A stretch of DNA of 64,000 nucleotides from Glandiceps talaboti (Eukaryota; Hemichordata; Enteropneusta; Spengelidae). This document shows, in pieces, positions 1 to 14,331 of this stretch. The stretch is taken from the NCBI RefSeq assembly GCF_964340395.1, contig NC_135562.1, positions 19,199,626 to 19,263,625 of the forward strand, read 5' to 3'. Below the pieces are notes generated by a model. It saw nothing but the letters and a program-made list of their open reading frames with translations. It made no database searches and was not told the DNA's origin. How positions within the stretch are numbered: position 1 is the stretch's first letter; each line of letters begins with the position of its first letter. Both the position numbers and the translations under genes were made by a program.

Positions 1-86
1 CTGACATCGTGAGTGACAGGATCTGACATCATGAGTGACAGGATCTGACATCGTGAGTGACAGGTTCTGACATCATGAGTGACATG
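1..86. repeat. 22-bp tandem repeat, about 4 units
   Basis: About four head-to-tail copies of a 22-bp unit built on CTGACATCRTGAGTGACAGG. The units differ at one or two positions. The array begins at or before the window edge and stops about 10 bases short of the SQOR stop codon, so it lies in the 3' flank of that gene copy. Confidence 0.9.
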
Positions 87-97
87 TCATATGCTGC

Positions 98-4085
<3,988 letters not shown>

Positions 4086-4883
4086 TAGAAAGATGGTGGA
4101 CATAAAACTAATTAATTGTTCCAATGTATCGCTTGACCGAAATTCACACTTTCTATTAAATCCTTCTTTTCATCGGCTGGTGTACGCATCCCAAAAAAAC
4201 CTTACCAACGTTAACATTGCCATATTTTTGATAATCAGCTCGAGTCAACTAATACAAGTAAAAACCACCTGATTTAAATCAAAACTTGTCTGACTACAAT
4301 CTACTGCATGTTATAGCCTGCCTCACATTTCATCTACTGACTGAATGAAGATCTCTGTTGGTAATATTTTCATCAACCCCTGATGTTAACATGTACCATT
4401 GTAGGTGAGATATTATTTGAGCCACTTAATAGAATGTGGCAAGAATTTTGTCCAGCCAGACGACATTTTCTTCCAGTTTTTGTGACTTAGAATTTAATTG
4501 TAATGTTGGCGACTTCATAATGGATTATTTTTAACATTTCGACGTGTCATCAGACGATAACACTTAGAAGTATTACATTTTTGGTGAGCTAGACGATGTG
4601 GTTTGGTAGTCTAAGATTGTGAATACATTCAAACGATCAAACACGATTAATATATTTGTCGTGCCAGACAACAATTTGTTTGAACCTCCGTGTTCTTAAA
4701 TCACGCTACTTGTTGTTCCTGCTCTTAGGTCGTTAAATTTAGACAAAGTTTTGCAATAAACAGTATTCATCCAGTCTAGATATCTTAACATGAAGTATGT
4801 ACAGTTTCCCATTGGTTTATGTATGGTTCTATCAAGCGGAACCGATGATATTTTGAAACGGACAGTAATAGGAAAACAAAGTA
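4086..4883. other. Left-arm sequence without a recognised gene
   Basis: Unique-looking AT-rich sequence shared with the right arm at about 11,930-12,490. I see no coding frame, no RNA gene and no repeat end here beyond the arm homology itself. Confidence 0.5.
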
Positions 4884-5054
4884 ATGTTTTGCTGTTTCCC
4901 CTTTGTTAAAAGTGACGTATTGCCTGTACGTGTTATCAGTTGTTATCATCCATCATTAAATTCAGAGACTGACATAGATATATTGTACATACAAGTCTGC
5001 CTACCTCGATCAACAGCAGTTGTTAATTGGCACACCGACAGAATCCAAAATAAT

Positions 5055-5195
5055 ATGGTGAACATGGTCATCTTGTTTTCCCTCGCATTCTATTACTGGA
5101 CCTTAGTCAGCTCTGACAAAGATGTGTGTAATGAATTGAATGGAATTGATATGGTGCATAAGGTAGAATGCGCCTCAAGGAAGAATTTCCATTGA
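5055..5195 (+). CDS. Short ORF or candidate first exon with signal-peptide-like start (left arm)
   Basis: An in-frame ATG at 5055 opens a 46-residue frame starting MVNMVILFSLAFYYWTLVSS, a hydrophobic run typical of a signal peptide, followed by a short polar stretch with two cysteines (DKDVC and VECAS). The frame is open back to 4884, but the upstream part looks like untranslated sequence. A possible donor, AAG|GTAGAA, occurs at 5162, in phase 0. It lies about 8.7 kb upstream of the first module exon of the mosaic gene on the same strand. That makes it a candidate signal-peptide exon, but the phase 0 donor does not match the phase 1 trefoil exon. The right arm encodes nearly the same peptide on the other strand. 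No domain recognised. Confidence 0.35.
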   Translation: MVNMVILFSLAFYYWTLVSSDKDVCNELNGIDMVHKVECASRKNFH

Positions 5196-6187
5196 CATCA
5201 GACGTCTAAAAATATCTAAATAAATGACATATAGAAGTCTACATCTCTGGTCCCTTTGAAATAATCAAAGAAGTGTTGGCGTTTATCGTCTTTTTTTATT
5301 TTGAAGAGAATCATTGAAATTATTCTTGGGTAAATGTAATCCTCTTTCGACCAGTTTATTTGTTAGTAGACAAAAATTATAAGTTCGGAAAAAAAGATTA
5401 AACAGTATTGAGATGCCATATGGATTATAAAATGCCTTAAATTTGATAACATCATTACTTCTGTATTCAAAATATGTACAGTGACCCCATATTATTATGT
5501 GATTTTACTTCAGAAGTATTTTTTAGTTTTCTTAAACAATGTCACATCAACAACTTCTGTAAGCAGCAGTACTGGTTCAGGAGATGCAAAGTCGATATTA
5601 CCTAAAGGAAAATGAAGTGCGGTATTTCCGTACAATGTTTAACTTCTTTGATAATTACCGATTTACAGAAATGAAATCTGTCACATGCTATAATCTATGA
5701 GCTCTGTCTTCAGAAGTGTATGACCTGGGGATACCAGACCAGTTTGATTTCCATTTCGATTTTTCTTTACATTCTGCCTTTTTTTCTGTTAGAATGCAAC
5801 TCAAATATCCCTGCATAGACCTCAAATAGACGACTACATAAGTAAGTCTTATATATTGTTTTTAATACATAGGAAATATATTAATATAATAAAGCGTGTG
5901 GTTGATATCTGTTTTTACTGGGTGACCTCAAAATCCCTGATGAATGACTTGTGACCTTTCAACAACCTGGATGTTATGCGCACAGATGAGGAGTATGATT
6001 AAAATTAGTCAATGTCACGGGAGGTCATTACAGTGGTTTTTACAGATACATATACATTATTTGTAATCTATTAGTATCTGTTTTATGACTCAATTTTTTT
6101 AAACACAATTGACATGCAATCATCTACACATGCGCACAACCAACTTGAAAAAAAGGCTAGCTAAATGATGTGCACATTATGTTGTAA
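5196..6187. other. Left-arm sequence without a recognised gene
   Basis: AT-rich sequence matched by the right arm at about 10,300-11,400. No convincing coding frame; the short ORFs here lack codon bias and differ between the arms. Confidence 0.5.
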
Positions 6188-6255
6188 TTGAATTTTATAA
6201 TAGCCATATGTCATTCATGTTTTACCATTTCATCCAGTAAATGCTTTGTATCATC

Positions 6256-6258
<3 letters not shown>

Positions 6259-6341
<83 letters not shown>

Positions 6342-6476
6342 TATATATCGGACATGGGAATAAATCACATTTCCTTTTATTTTCTTTATATCTCATGTTT
6401 TCCTCCTTGCACTTCCAATTTCAGTATTTGTATTCTGATAGTGACTTAAAACGGAAATGTGATTTATTGCCATGTC

Positions 6477-6562
<86 letters not shown>
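6259..6562. repeat. Two long (AT)n tracts around a small MITE
   Basis: (AT)n runs at about 6259-6346 and 6480-6562. The IYIYIY ORFs that cross them on both strands are artefacts. The left arm of the inverted duplication stops at the first tract. Confidence 0.95.
6348..6479. mobile_element. 132-bp MITE with about 30-bp terminal inverted repeats
   Basis: The element starts TCGGACATGG and ends CCATGTCCGA. The inverted arms extend about 30 bp (through AATAAATCACATTTCC) with one or two mismatches, leaving a loop of about 70 bp. It sits inside a TA-rich microsatellite, as expected for a TA-targeting Tc1/mariner-type MITE. The target duplication cannot be distinguished from the (AT)n tract. Confidence 0.75.
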
Positions 6563-6568
<6 letters not shown>

Positions 6569-6599
6569 TTTTATATATTTATATATTCATATATATGTA

Positions 6600-7540
6600 T
6601 GTGTGTGTGTGTGTCAATACCATATATAACATATACATAAGTTAATACCATATGAACTCGCTGCACAACGGAAAAACAATATGTTCAAACAATGAAAACT
6701 GTATAGAAGAACGGGGAGAAATCAAGAGCCGTGTGAGGAAGAGGGGATACAACGACACAAACACACAACAACAACTTAAGAAGGTAGACAAAATCAACAA
6801 ACAAGACTGCATCAGAGAAAGGAACAAAGTAATGTTACATACATAGTAATTCGATAAGTACAGCGACTTGCAGAAATATAGAAATGTCCGATTGACCTCA
6901 AACAGCTGTGACACTATTGTTATAGAATGTATCCTGAGACAGCTTGTTATAGTACAATAAGTAACGCAAAGGTCAACCATATGTCCTGAGACAGCTTGAG
7001 GTGGTACAATGAAAACGAAATCTGACAAAGATCTAAAGACAAAAGAATGTTAATTAACTCTAAACAAAGTTCAAGAGCTGATACAGGTCTAAAGACAAAA
7101 GAATGGTAATGAAGCAACTCAATAAAAGAATTCATTAATATCAATAAGTTCACATCGGAGATATGAGATCATAATCCAATGAGAGGTTCTATCCAATCAG
7201 TTGTCTTAATATGATCATGTGCATGGAATAACTAATTTTGCATATATTTAGTAGACATGTCATATTTCAGTAGTGTATAGAAGGACTACTTTGAATCGTG
7301 TAAAGTTATATTGTTATCTTTTTCCTGAATGCCGTTAAGCTGTGTAATAAATCTGTCTACAAACATCCTGTTGGTCAATGAGCATTGATTCCTGAGTGAG
7401 TACCTCTAAGCTCGCCAAGTGAGTGTGATTCCCTATACAAGTGGTTAGGAACAAGGTAGTGACAATAGTCAAGACAGTCTGTCTGTCTGTGTCATCATTG
7501 TCATGGCTAGACCTGATTAGGTTTTGAGTCAGATCTGTTA
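6600..7540. other. Spacer sequence without a recognised gene
   Basis: Unique-looking sequence between the duplication arms. Two similar strings (CCTGAGACAGCTTG at about 6930 and about 6987) suggest an old local duplication of about 50 bp. The ORFs on either strand show no known domain. Confidence 0.5.
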
Positions 7541-8468
7541 ATGTTTAATTAGAGAAATTTGCATATTAATGAAATAAACTAATTACGCAATATCTGAAGA
7601 CTGCATACTTCAATTTCAATATAATTTAGTATATTCGTTACACATAACAACATACATTTGTCCTATAAAATTCGTTGATGTAACTTACAGCGTTAATGAA
7701 TAATTTGCATAATTAATGATTTTCGGTAATTAGGCTATATCTTAAGACTGCATACTTCAATTTCAATACAATTTAGTACATATGTTAACCATAACAAAGC
7801 AGATATGTCCTATAACATTTTTGATATAGCTTACAGTTTTAATGAAAAAATTGCATAATTAATGATTTTAGGTAATTAGGCTATATCTTACGACTGCATA
7901 CTTCAATTTTAATACAATTCAGTACATACATTAACCATAACAAATTGTGTATGTCCTATAATGTTAGTTGATGTACCTTACAGTGTTAATGAATAATTTG
8001 CATAATTAATGATTTTCGGTAATTAGGCTATATCTTAAGACTGCATACTTCAATTTCAATACAATTTAGTACATATGTTAACCATAACAAAGCATATATG
8101 TCCTATAAAACTTTTGATATAGCTTACAGTTTTAATGAAAAATTTGCATAATTAATGATTTTAGGTAACTAGGTTGTATCTTAAAAATGCAAGCTTCAAA
8201 TTTCGTATAATATGATACATATATCAACCATAATAATACGCACCTGTCCTATGAAGATTGTTGCTACAACTTTTACCTTTAATGAGTATTTTGAATAATG
8301 AACAATATTCAGTAATTAAGCAGTATCATAGACTCTTACATACATTAACCTAAGAAAGCACGCTTGTCCAAAAACAAAGCCTTTTACCATTGTTTTTTTT
8401 TTTAATTTAATGAGTTATTTGCATAATTAGTGATTCCCTTACGGGAGGCATTCAGTTTAAATCTGGTT
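7470..8468 (+). mobile_element. Palindrome-ended repeat, copy 3, with a 146-bp internal tandem array
   Basis: About five to six tandem units of 146-147 bp run from about 7560 to 8400; the anchor AATGATTTT falls at 7715, 7861, 8008 and 8154. They are followed by the family's right end, CCTTACGGGAGGCATTCAG then TTTAAATCTGGTT at 8438-8468. The left palindrome is missing. A partial left-end match (CCTGATTAGGTTTTG at about 7510) gives the approximate start. Central tandem repeats between fixed ends are known from non-autonomous Helentrons and bivalve pearl elements; assignment to that class is inference. Confidence 0.6.
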
Positions 8469-8605
8469 GATAATTTTAGTGACAATCTTACTCATGGACG
8501 ATAACACAGAAATCCCACGAAAATTATTAACTTAGAATGGTCATTCGCATTAACTAATAAAATGTTATGCTGTTTTATTTTGTACCCTTTATCTTTGGTT
8601 CTATC

Positions 8606-9800
8606 ATTTATAACCCTTTCGTGCTTCAATGTATTGTCTTAGTTCACTTTGAGCATTTGATCTACGGTAGTTATTTAATAGTTCAAACTTCTTCTCTCTT
8701 GCAAATAAACAATCTCTATCCCACCACGGTTTAATGTTATCACTTCAACCCTTAAGTTGTTCATTTCCACTAGATATCATCATGCCAACTCCAGTCCTTG
8801 ATTAAATCTCAGTTAAAGTATTCAGTGCGTTGTATAAGTCAAAGCATTCTATAGCCTGATAAAACACATGATGCAACTAAGTGAACAAATCATCCTGTAA
8901 TCTCTGTTTAAAATTCTCCACTAAACTAGCTCCAAGTTTCTAGTTGTATTAAATGTTCGTTTACATTATCGGTATTTTTTACTACATCATCACTTTGGAA
9001 GAAAAAAGAGCACTGGATAGGAAAGTGATCCGAAACATCCAGTGTACCAACTATGAACTCACGAATATAATTAAATAAAGATGAGCTAAGTATTACATAA
9101 TCGACTATGCTGACTCCATTACTCGTACAGCAGGTGTAATTCCCTTCACTATCACCTTGACACCGACCATTTACTAAATGAACATGTTGCTTGTAACATA
9201 ATTCAATTAACGACCGACCAAAATTATTCACTACATTGTCTCGCGATTTCCTTGGTATTTCAAAGTCGTCTGTTTCGTATTCCAGTTGATGAAAAGTGTT
9301 ATTTTCCTCAAAATCTACAACAAAATCAGGTAAATTCCCAACTCTAGCATTAAAGTCTCCTACTAATATGAAATCAAAGTTATCAAACTGTGAACATAAT
9401 TCAACAATATAATTTTCTAACCTTAAAATACAATTTGGTTCACCCTCACTGTAAATTGTGGAACCCTCAGGTGAGATGTAAACACCACCAACAATGATAT
9501 CACCCGCTTTTCGGTCAATTAGCAAAAATACAACATTCCCATAATCTCTGTGAATTTCTTATTATTTATCTATTTCTTTCAAAATAAATAAACAAACAAA
9601 CACCACCTGAATATCTTCCGAAATGACTGGTTCGTTTCCTGAAAGTAGAGTAACACTTGTGAGTTGGTAGCCAATCGAAAAAAAATCGTTCATTGACTCA
9701 GCCCAAGTTACTGATACACAAACTATGGAAAACGTAGAAAAGTATTTCTTGTTTAATAGTTTTATCGTGGACATATGCTTTCAAGCCCCTCGCATCCCAA
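8606..9800 (-). mobile_element. LINE remnant: endonuclease domain plus EN-RT linker
   Basis: The minus-strand ORF 9525-8926 encodes 199 residues of an endonuclease/exonuclease/phosphatase domain. It carries the hallmark motifs ILVGDFNAR, SIVDYVILSS and VSDHFPIQ. A frameshifted N-terminal part lies at about 9560-9800 (IVAWDARGLKAYVHDKTIK, then CVSVTWAESM). Past the stop at 8926, a further stretch at 8742-8606 reads KPWWDRDCLFAREKKFELL, the typical linker between endonuclease and reverse transcriptase. The reverse transcriptase itself is gone; the copy 3 repeat end lies just beyond. This is a dead, 3'-truncated non-LTR retrotransposon. Confidence 0.85.
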
Positions 9801-10028
9801 GCAACAATGGATTGAATATGGAAGAATAAATCATACTGACTCACACGGGACTCAATACGTAAGGAGGCAATAGATTACACCACAAACAATAGCAACGTGA
9901 CCGCTCTGGTTACCATTTCGGGTCACGTGACTGGACATACGCGATAATTACTATGAGATGGCTTGGGCCGAATGAGGCAGCTCAGAAAAACCTGAGGGAA
10001 ACGTCCTGGCCAGAAACACTTTTCACTG

Positions 10029-10029
<1 letters not shown>

Positions 10030-10091
<62 letters not shown>
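10030..10091. repeat. (AT)n microsatellite
   Basis: About 31 AT units; the right arm of the inverted duplication begins about 150 bases further on. Confidence 0.95.
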
Positions 10092-10095
<4 letters not shown>

Positions 10096-11403
10096 TAATT
10101 ATCAAAAATAAATCAAACTTACAAATTATGTTCACACATTGTTTAATGAGAAAGAGATATATCATACTATAACAGAAATTGGGAGTGAGAATCACCAGTT
10201 CGGCAGTTATGACTTAACTTATGTCACCAAGCTGTTTGGATGATGAAAAAGTGTTTACTGGATGAATTGGTAAAACGTGAATGACATGTGGCTATTATAA
10301 AATTCAATTAAAACATATTGTGCACATCATTTAGCGAGCCTCTTTTACAAGTTGGTTGTGCGCATGTGTAGATAAGTGCATGTTAATTGTGTTAAAAAAA
10401 TGAGTAATAAAACTAATAAATAAACTAATAGATTAAAAATAATGTATATGTAGCTGTAAAAACCAATGTACCGACCTCCCGTGACATTGACTAATTTTCA
10501 AATATTTTAATCATACTCCACAGCTGTGCGCATAACATCCAGGTGGTTGAAAGGTCACAAGTCATTCATCATGGATTTTGAGGTCACCCAGTAAAAACAG
10601 ATTTCAACCATACACTTTATTATATTAATATATTTCCTATGTATTAAAAACAATATATAAGACGTACTTATGTAGTCGGGTATTTGAGGTCTACGCAGGG
10701 ATATTTGAGTTGACATTCTAACATAAAAATAGGCAGAAGGTAAAGAAAAATCGAAATGGAAATCAAACTGGTCTGATAGTAGTATTTTATTTGCCACAAA
10801 CTCAAAATCATATCAACATAACAAGAGAGAAAGTAAAAAAGACAGTGGAATAAATAGTACACATAAACTGATGGATGAATACAGATGTCTGGTATCCCCA
10901 AGTCATAAACTTCTGAAGACAGAACTCATAGATTATAGCATGTGACATATTGCATTTCTTTCAAACGGTAATCATCAAAGAAGTCAAAACTTTGCACCGG
11001 AATACCGCACTTCATTTTCCTTTAGGTAATATCGACTTTGCATCTCCTGAACCAGTACTGCTGCTTACAGAAGTTGTTGTTGTGACATTGTTTAAGAAAA
11101 CTAAAAATTACTTCTGAAGTAAAATCACATAATAATATGGGGTCACTGTACATATTTTGAATACAGAGGTAATGATGTTATCAAATTTAAGGCATTTTAT
11201 AATCCACATGGCATCTCAATACTGTTTAATCTTTTTTTCCGAAGTTATATGTTTTGTGTACTAACAAATAAACTGGTCAAAAGAGGATTATATTTACCCA
11301 AGAGTAATTTCAGTGATTCTCTCAAAAATACAAAAGATGAACTCCAACACTTCTTTGATTACTTCAAAGGGACCAGAGTTGTAGACTTCCATGTGTCATT
11401 TAT

Positions 11404-11568
11404 TTAGATATTTTTAGACGTCTGATGTGAAGGGAAATTCTTCCTTGAGGCGCATTCTACCTTATGCACCATATCAATTCCATTCAATTCATTACACACA
11501 TCTTTGTCAGAGCTGACTAAGGTCCAGTAATAGAATGTGAGGGAAAACAAGATGACCATGTTCACCAT
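11404..11568 (-). CDS. Short ORF with signal-peptide-like start (right arm)
   Basis: Minus-strand counterpart of the left-arm ORF: MVNMVILFSLTFYYWTLVSS followed by the same two-cysteine stretch. The end differs (NFPSHQTSKNI instead of NFH) because of a frame change after the shared part. It differs from the left-arm copy by one residue in the shared 45. Divergent orientation means only one copy can serve the + strand gene. No homology recognised. Confidence 0.3.
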   Translation of the reverse strand: MVNMVILFSLTFYYWTLVSSDKDVCNELNGIDMVHKVECASRKNFPSHQTSKNI

Positions 11569-12490
11569 ATTATTTTGGATTCTGTCGGTGTGCCAATTAA
11601 CAACTGCTGTTGATCGAGGTAGGCAGACTTGTATGTACAATATCTCTATGTCAGTCTCTGAATTTAATGATGGATGATAACAACTGATGACACGTGTAGG
11701 CAATACGTCAGTTTCAACTTAGGGGAAACAGCAAAACATGACTTTGTTTTCTTTTTACTCCCCGTTTCAAGATATCTTCCATCGGTTCCGCTTGATAGAA
11801 CCATACATAAACCAATGAGAAACTGTACATACTTCATGTTAAGATATCTAGACTGGATGGATACAGTTTATTGCAAAACTTTGTCTAAATCTAATGACCT
11901 AAGAGCAGAACAACAAGTAGCGTGATTTAAGAACACGGAGATTCAAACAAATTGTTGTCTGGCACGACAAATATATTAATCATGTTTGATCGTTTGAATG
12001 TATTCACAATCTTACACTCCCAAATCATATCGTCTAGCTCGCCAAATATTTAATACTTCTAAGTGTTATCGTCTGACACGTCGAAATGTTAAAAATAATC
12101 CATAATAAAGTCGTCAACATTATAGTTAAATTCTAAGTCACAAAAACTGGGGAAAAAATGTCGTCTGGCTGGAGAAAAGTCTTGCTACATTTTATTACGA
12201 GATCTTCATTCAGTCAGTAGATGAAATGTGGTTGATAATACTTTTCTTGAGGCAGACGATAACATGCAGCAGATTGTAGTCAGACAAGTTTTTTGTTTCA
12301 AATCTGGTTATTTTCCTTGTATTAGTCGACTAACTGCTCATGAGGCAATTATCAAAAATATGGCAATGTTGATAAGGGTTTTTGGGATGCTTACACCAGC
12401 CGATGAAAAGTAGGATTTAATAGGAAGTGTGATTTCCTGTCAAGCGATACATTGGAACAATTAATTAGTTTTCTGTCCACCATCTTTCTA

Positions 12491-13412
12491 TTACCTTCCG
12501 TACGGAAGGTTATATATTAGGGAAGAAAAATCTGTGTGTCTGTGTCGCCATTTTACAAAAAAACAACTGGCTCAATTCAAACGAAATTTGGCACACGTGT
12601 TCCGTTGGCTAATGACAAGAAGTGAGTAGGTTTTGGTAAACATCACAATAATATTAATGAGCAATTTACGTAGTTAATGGTTTTCGGTAAATTAGGCTGT
12701 ATCTCAAGAATGCACACTTCAAATTAAATATAATGTGGTACATACATTTGCGATACCAAATCACACCCCTTCCTGAAAATATTGTTGATGTAGCTGTTAG
12801 TTTTGATAAGTTATTGGCATATTTCTGGTAGGCAACACAGAAAAAAAAACGTTTCTAGTCAGGAGATATTGTCTAAGGTAGTACGACGATGCAATTTTCA
12901 AAAACATTCTCAACAAATGTTACTCAATTTACTATTCATTGCAGTTACTGTTCTTTTATTTAGTACTTTGCAGCAAGTGTGTATTTGGGCAGATGGCTTG
13001 GGCTAGTTCATGATTAGTTATGCAGTTGTCTTCACTGAATTGGCAATTTATGTAGGGAGAGTTACTTTTGTGTTTTCCCTTTCATCTGCAGTCTGAGTTG
13101 GCTGGACAAACATTTGATGCGGGAAGGGGGTGGGGGGAGTACTAGTATTTAAGTGATTCACACTGACCAGAAACAATTCTCTTTTTTTGGCCATTAAAAC
13201 TATTTCTATGGTGATTTCTATGCTACAATGTTCTATAAAGCTTCACATTACATGTTGCAGTTGGCCAGGAGATTGCTACAGCAAGGGGCAAACAGCAATC
13301 AATGAGAAAAAATAACTTATTGTATATGTTCTGTTGTATTCCAACAATTGTCTGCAGAAACGAGAATCTCAAAACTTTGCCTTCATGGAAGGCATTCAGT
13401 TTAAATCTGGTT
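12491..13412 (+). mobile_element. Palindrome-ended (Helentron-like) repeat, copy 2
   Basis: The left end is the perfect 16-bp palindrome CCTTCCGTACGGAAGG at 12,494-12,509. The right end is GAAGGCATTCAG then TTTAAATCTGGTT, ending at 13,412. It includes a single degenerate copy of the 146-bp internal unit (TTTTCGGTAAATTAGG at about 12,680). It is an uninterrupted version, about 0.92 kb, of copy 1. The ORFs at 12,803-13,006 and 13,223-13,450 fall in it and have no known domain. Confidence 0.65.
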
Positions 13413-13922
13413 CTTGTTGTTTTCTTTGGCATTTTTATCATCATTGCCATGATTTATCGTCTGTGACCACAACAAATTTTGCTGAACAATTACATGAGTT
13501 TCCCTTACCGTGAGATGATGAAAAGAAGTAATATTTTATGAGATGTTTGTAAGATGTTTGCCGATAACATGACATGGTACACAATTTAGTAAAATGTATG
13601 TCTAACCAAACGACAATATTTGTGTGCTAAACTGGCCTCGGATTCTTTTCATTAATGCCAGGATTAACTAAAAAAATGATCCTAATGGTATATTCATCCC
13701 AGTGGCTCTTGGATATCATAAAATGGTACAAAACAGGTGTACAGCATCCTTGTAACTCAATGTGTACAAATATTTAGGAACAGGAATGCAAACATTGGTT
13801 TTGTTCTACAATCGCATGCAATTACTGTGGAACGACGAAAAACACATGTTGTAAAGATTTTTGATAATGTTAAGCTCATAGAAGTTCAGTGTTAAGTTTA
13901 CAATTGGTTGGTCTCTCTACAG
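13413..13922. other. No feature recognised
   Basis: Upstream flank or intron preceding the trefoil-like exon. It shows AT-rich unique sequence with no clear coding frame, promoter motif or repeat end. Confidence 0.4.
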
Positions 13923-14048
13923 CTTGTATGATCCATAAAATGTTTAGAGCCGTTTGTGAAGTGCATAATGGTGGAACAGACGAATGCCAAATGGTGGGGT
14001 GTTGTTGGAGTAAAGGAGATAGGGTGTGTTATCAGAAACGACAACAGG
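13923..14048 (+). CDS. Mosaic gene, exon: trefoil (P-type)-like module
   Basis: The acceptor is TCTCTCTACAG at 13,922. The 42-codon frame reads CMIHKMFRAVC, then DECQMVGCCWSKGDRVCY. The pattern C-x9-C...C-x4-GCCW...CY is that of a trefoil (P-type) domain, a compact secreted fold with three disulfides. The exon enters in phase 1 and a GTTAGT donor at 14,049 also leaves in phase 1, matching all later module exons. If the donor is not used, translation stops at TAG 14,051-14,053, and this would be the last exon of a different upstream gene. It is the most 5' exon I can support, and no methionine start is linked to it. Confidence 0.6.
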
Positions 14049-14154
14049 GTTAGTAAACCAACAAAAGTATATCATTAATGATAACATGGATATAGCAAAC
14101 CACTGCTAATTCCACCTAGCTATACGTACCTACCTACACTTAAATATACCAATA

Positions 14155-14279
14155 AATACATACATACATACATACATACATACATACGTACGTACGTACG
14201 TACGTACGTGCGTGCGTGCGTGCGTGCGTGCGTGCATGCATGCATGCATGCATGCAGGCAGGCATTCAGGCAGGCAGGC

Positions 14280-14331
<52 letters not shown>
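14155..14331. repeat. Compound tetranucleotide microsatellite
   Basis: A run of tetranucleotide blocks that change one base at a time: TACA, TACG, TGCG, TGCA, AGGC/CAGG, then AGAC. The ORFs that cross it on the minus strand (Cys/Val/Thr-rich) are artefacts. Confidence 0.95.

Larger units (their letters stand above)
10240..13412. repeat. Right arm of the large inverted duplication
   Basis: Reverse complement of the left arm at about 1.05-6.25 kb. It contains about 105 bp (about 10,776-10,880) absent from the left arm and lacks the left arm's 2.16 kb block. The outer end coincides with the right terminus of repeat copy 2. Confidence 0.9.

Noticed and set aside
5055-5195. Signal-peptide ORF as definite first exon of the mosaic gene
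   Set aside because: Its only good donor is phase 0 while the trefoil-like exon starts in phase 1, and it lies inside a duplicated segment; kept only as a candidate.
6188-6640. Long IYIYIY ORFs on both strands, also at 10.0, 46.6, 52.0, 54.4 and 59.3 kb
   Set aside because: Translations of (AT)n microsatellites; AT alternation has no stop in these frames, so length is no evidence of coding.
6642-7028. 128-residue minus-strand ORF with hydrophobic stretches
   Set aside because: No domain, biased composition typical of AT-rich non-coding sequence, and no homologous frame elsewhere.
7568-8400. 146-bp tandem repeats as a CRISPR array
   Set aside because: Units are contiguous without unique spacers, and the sequence context is eukaryotic.
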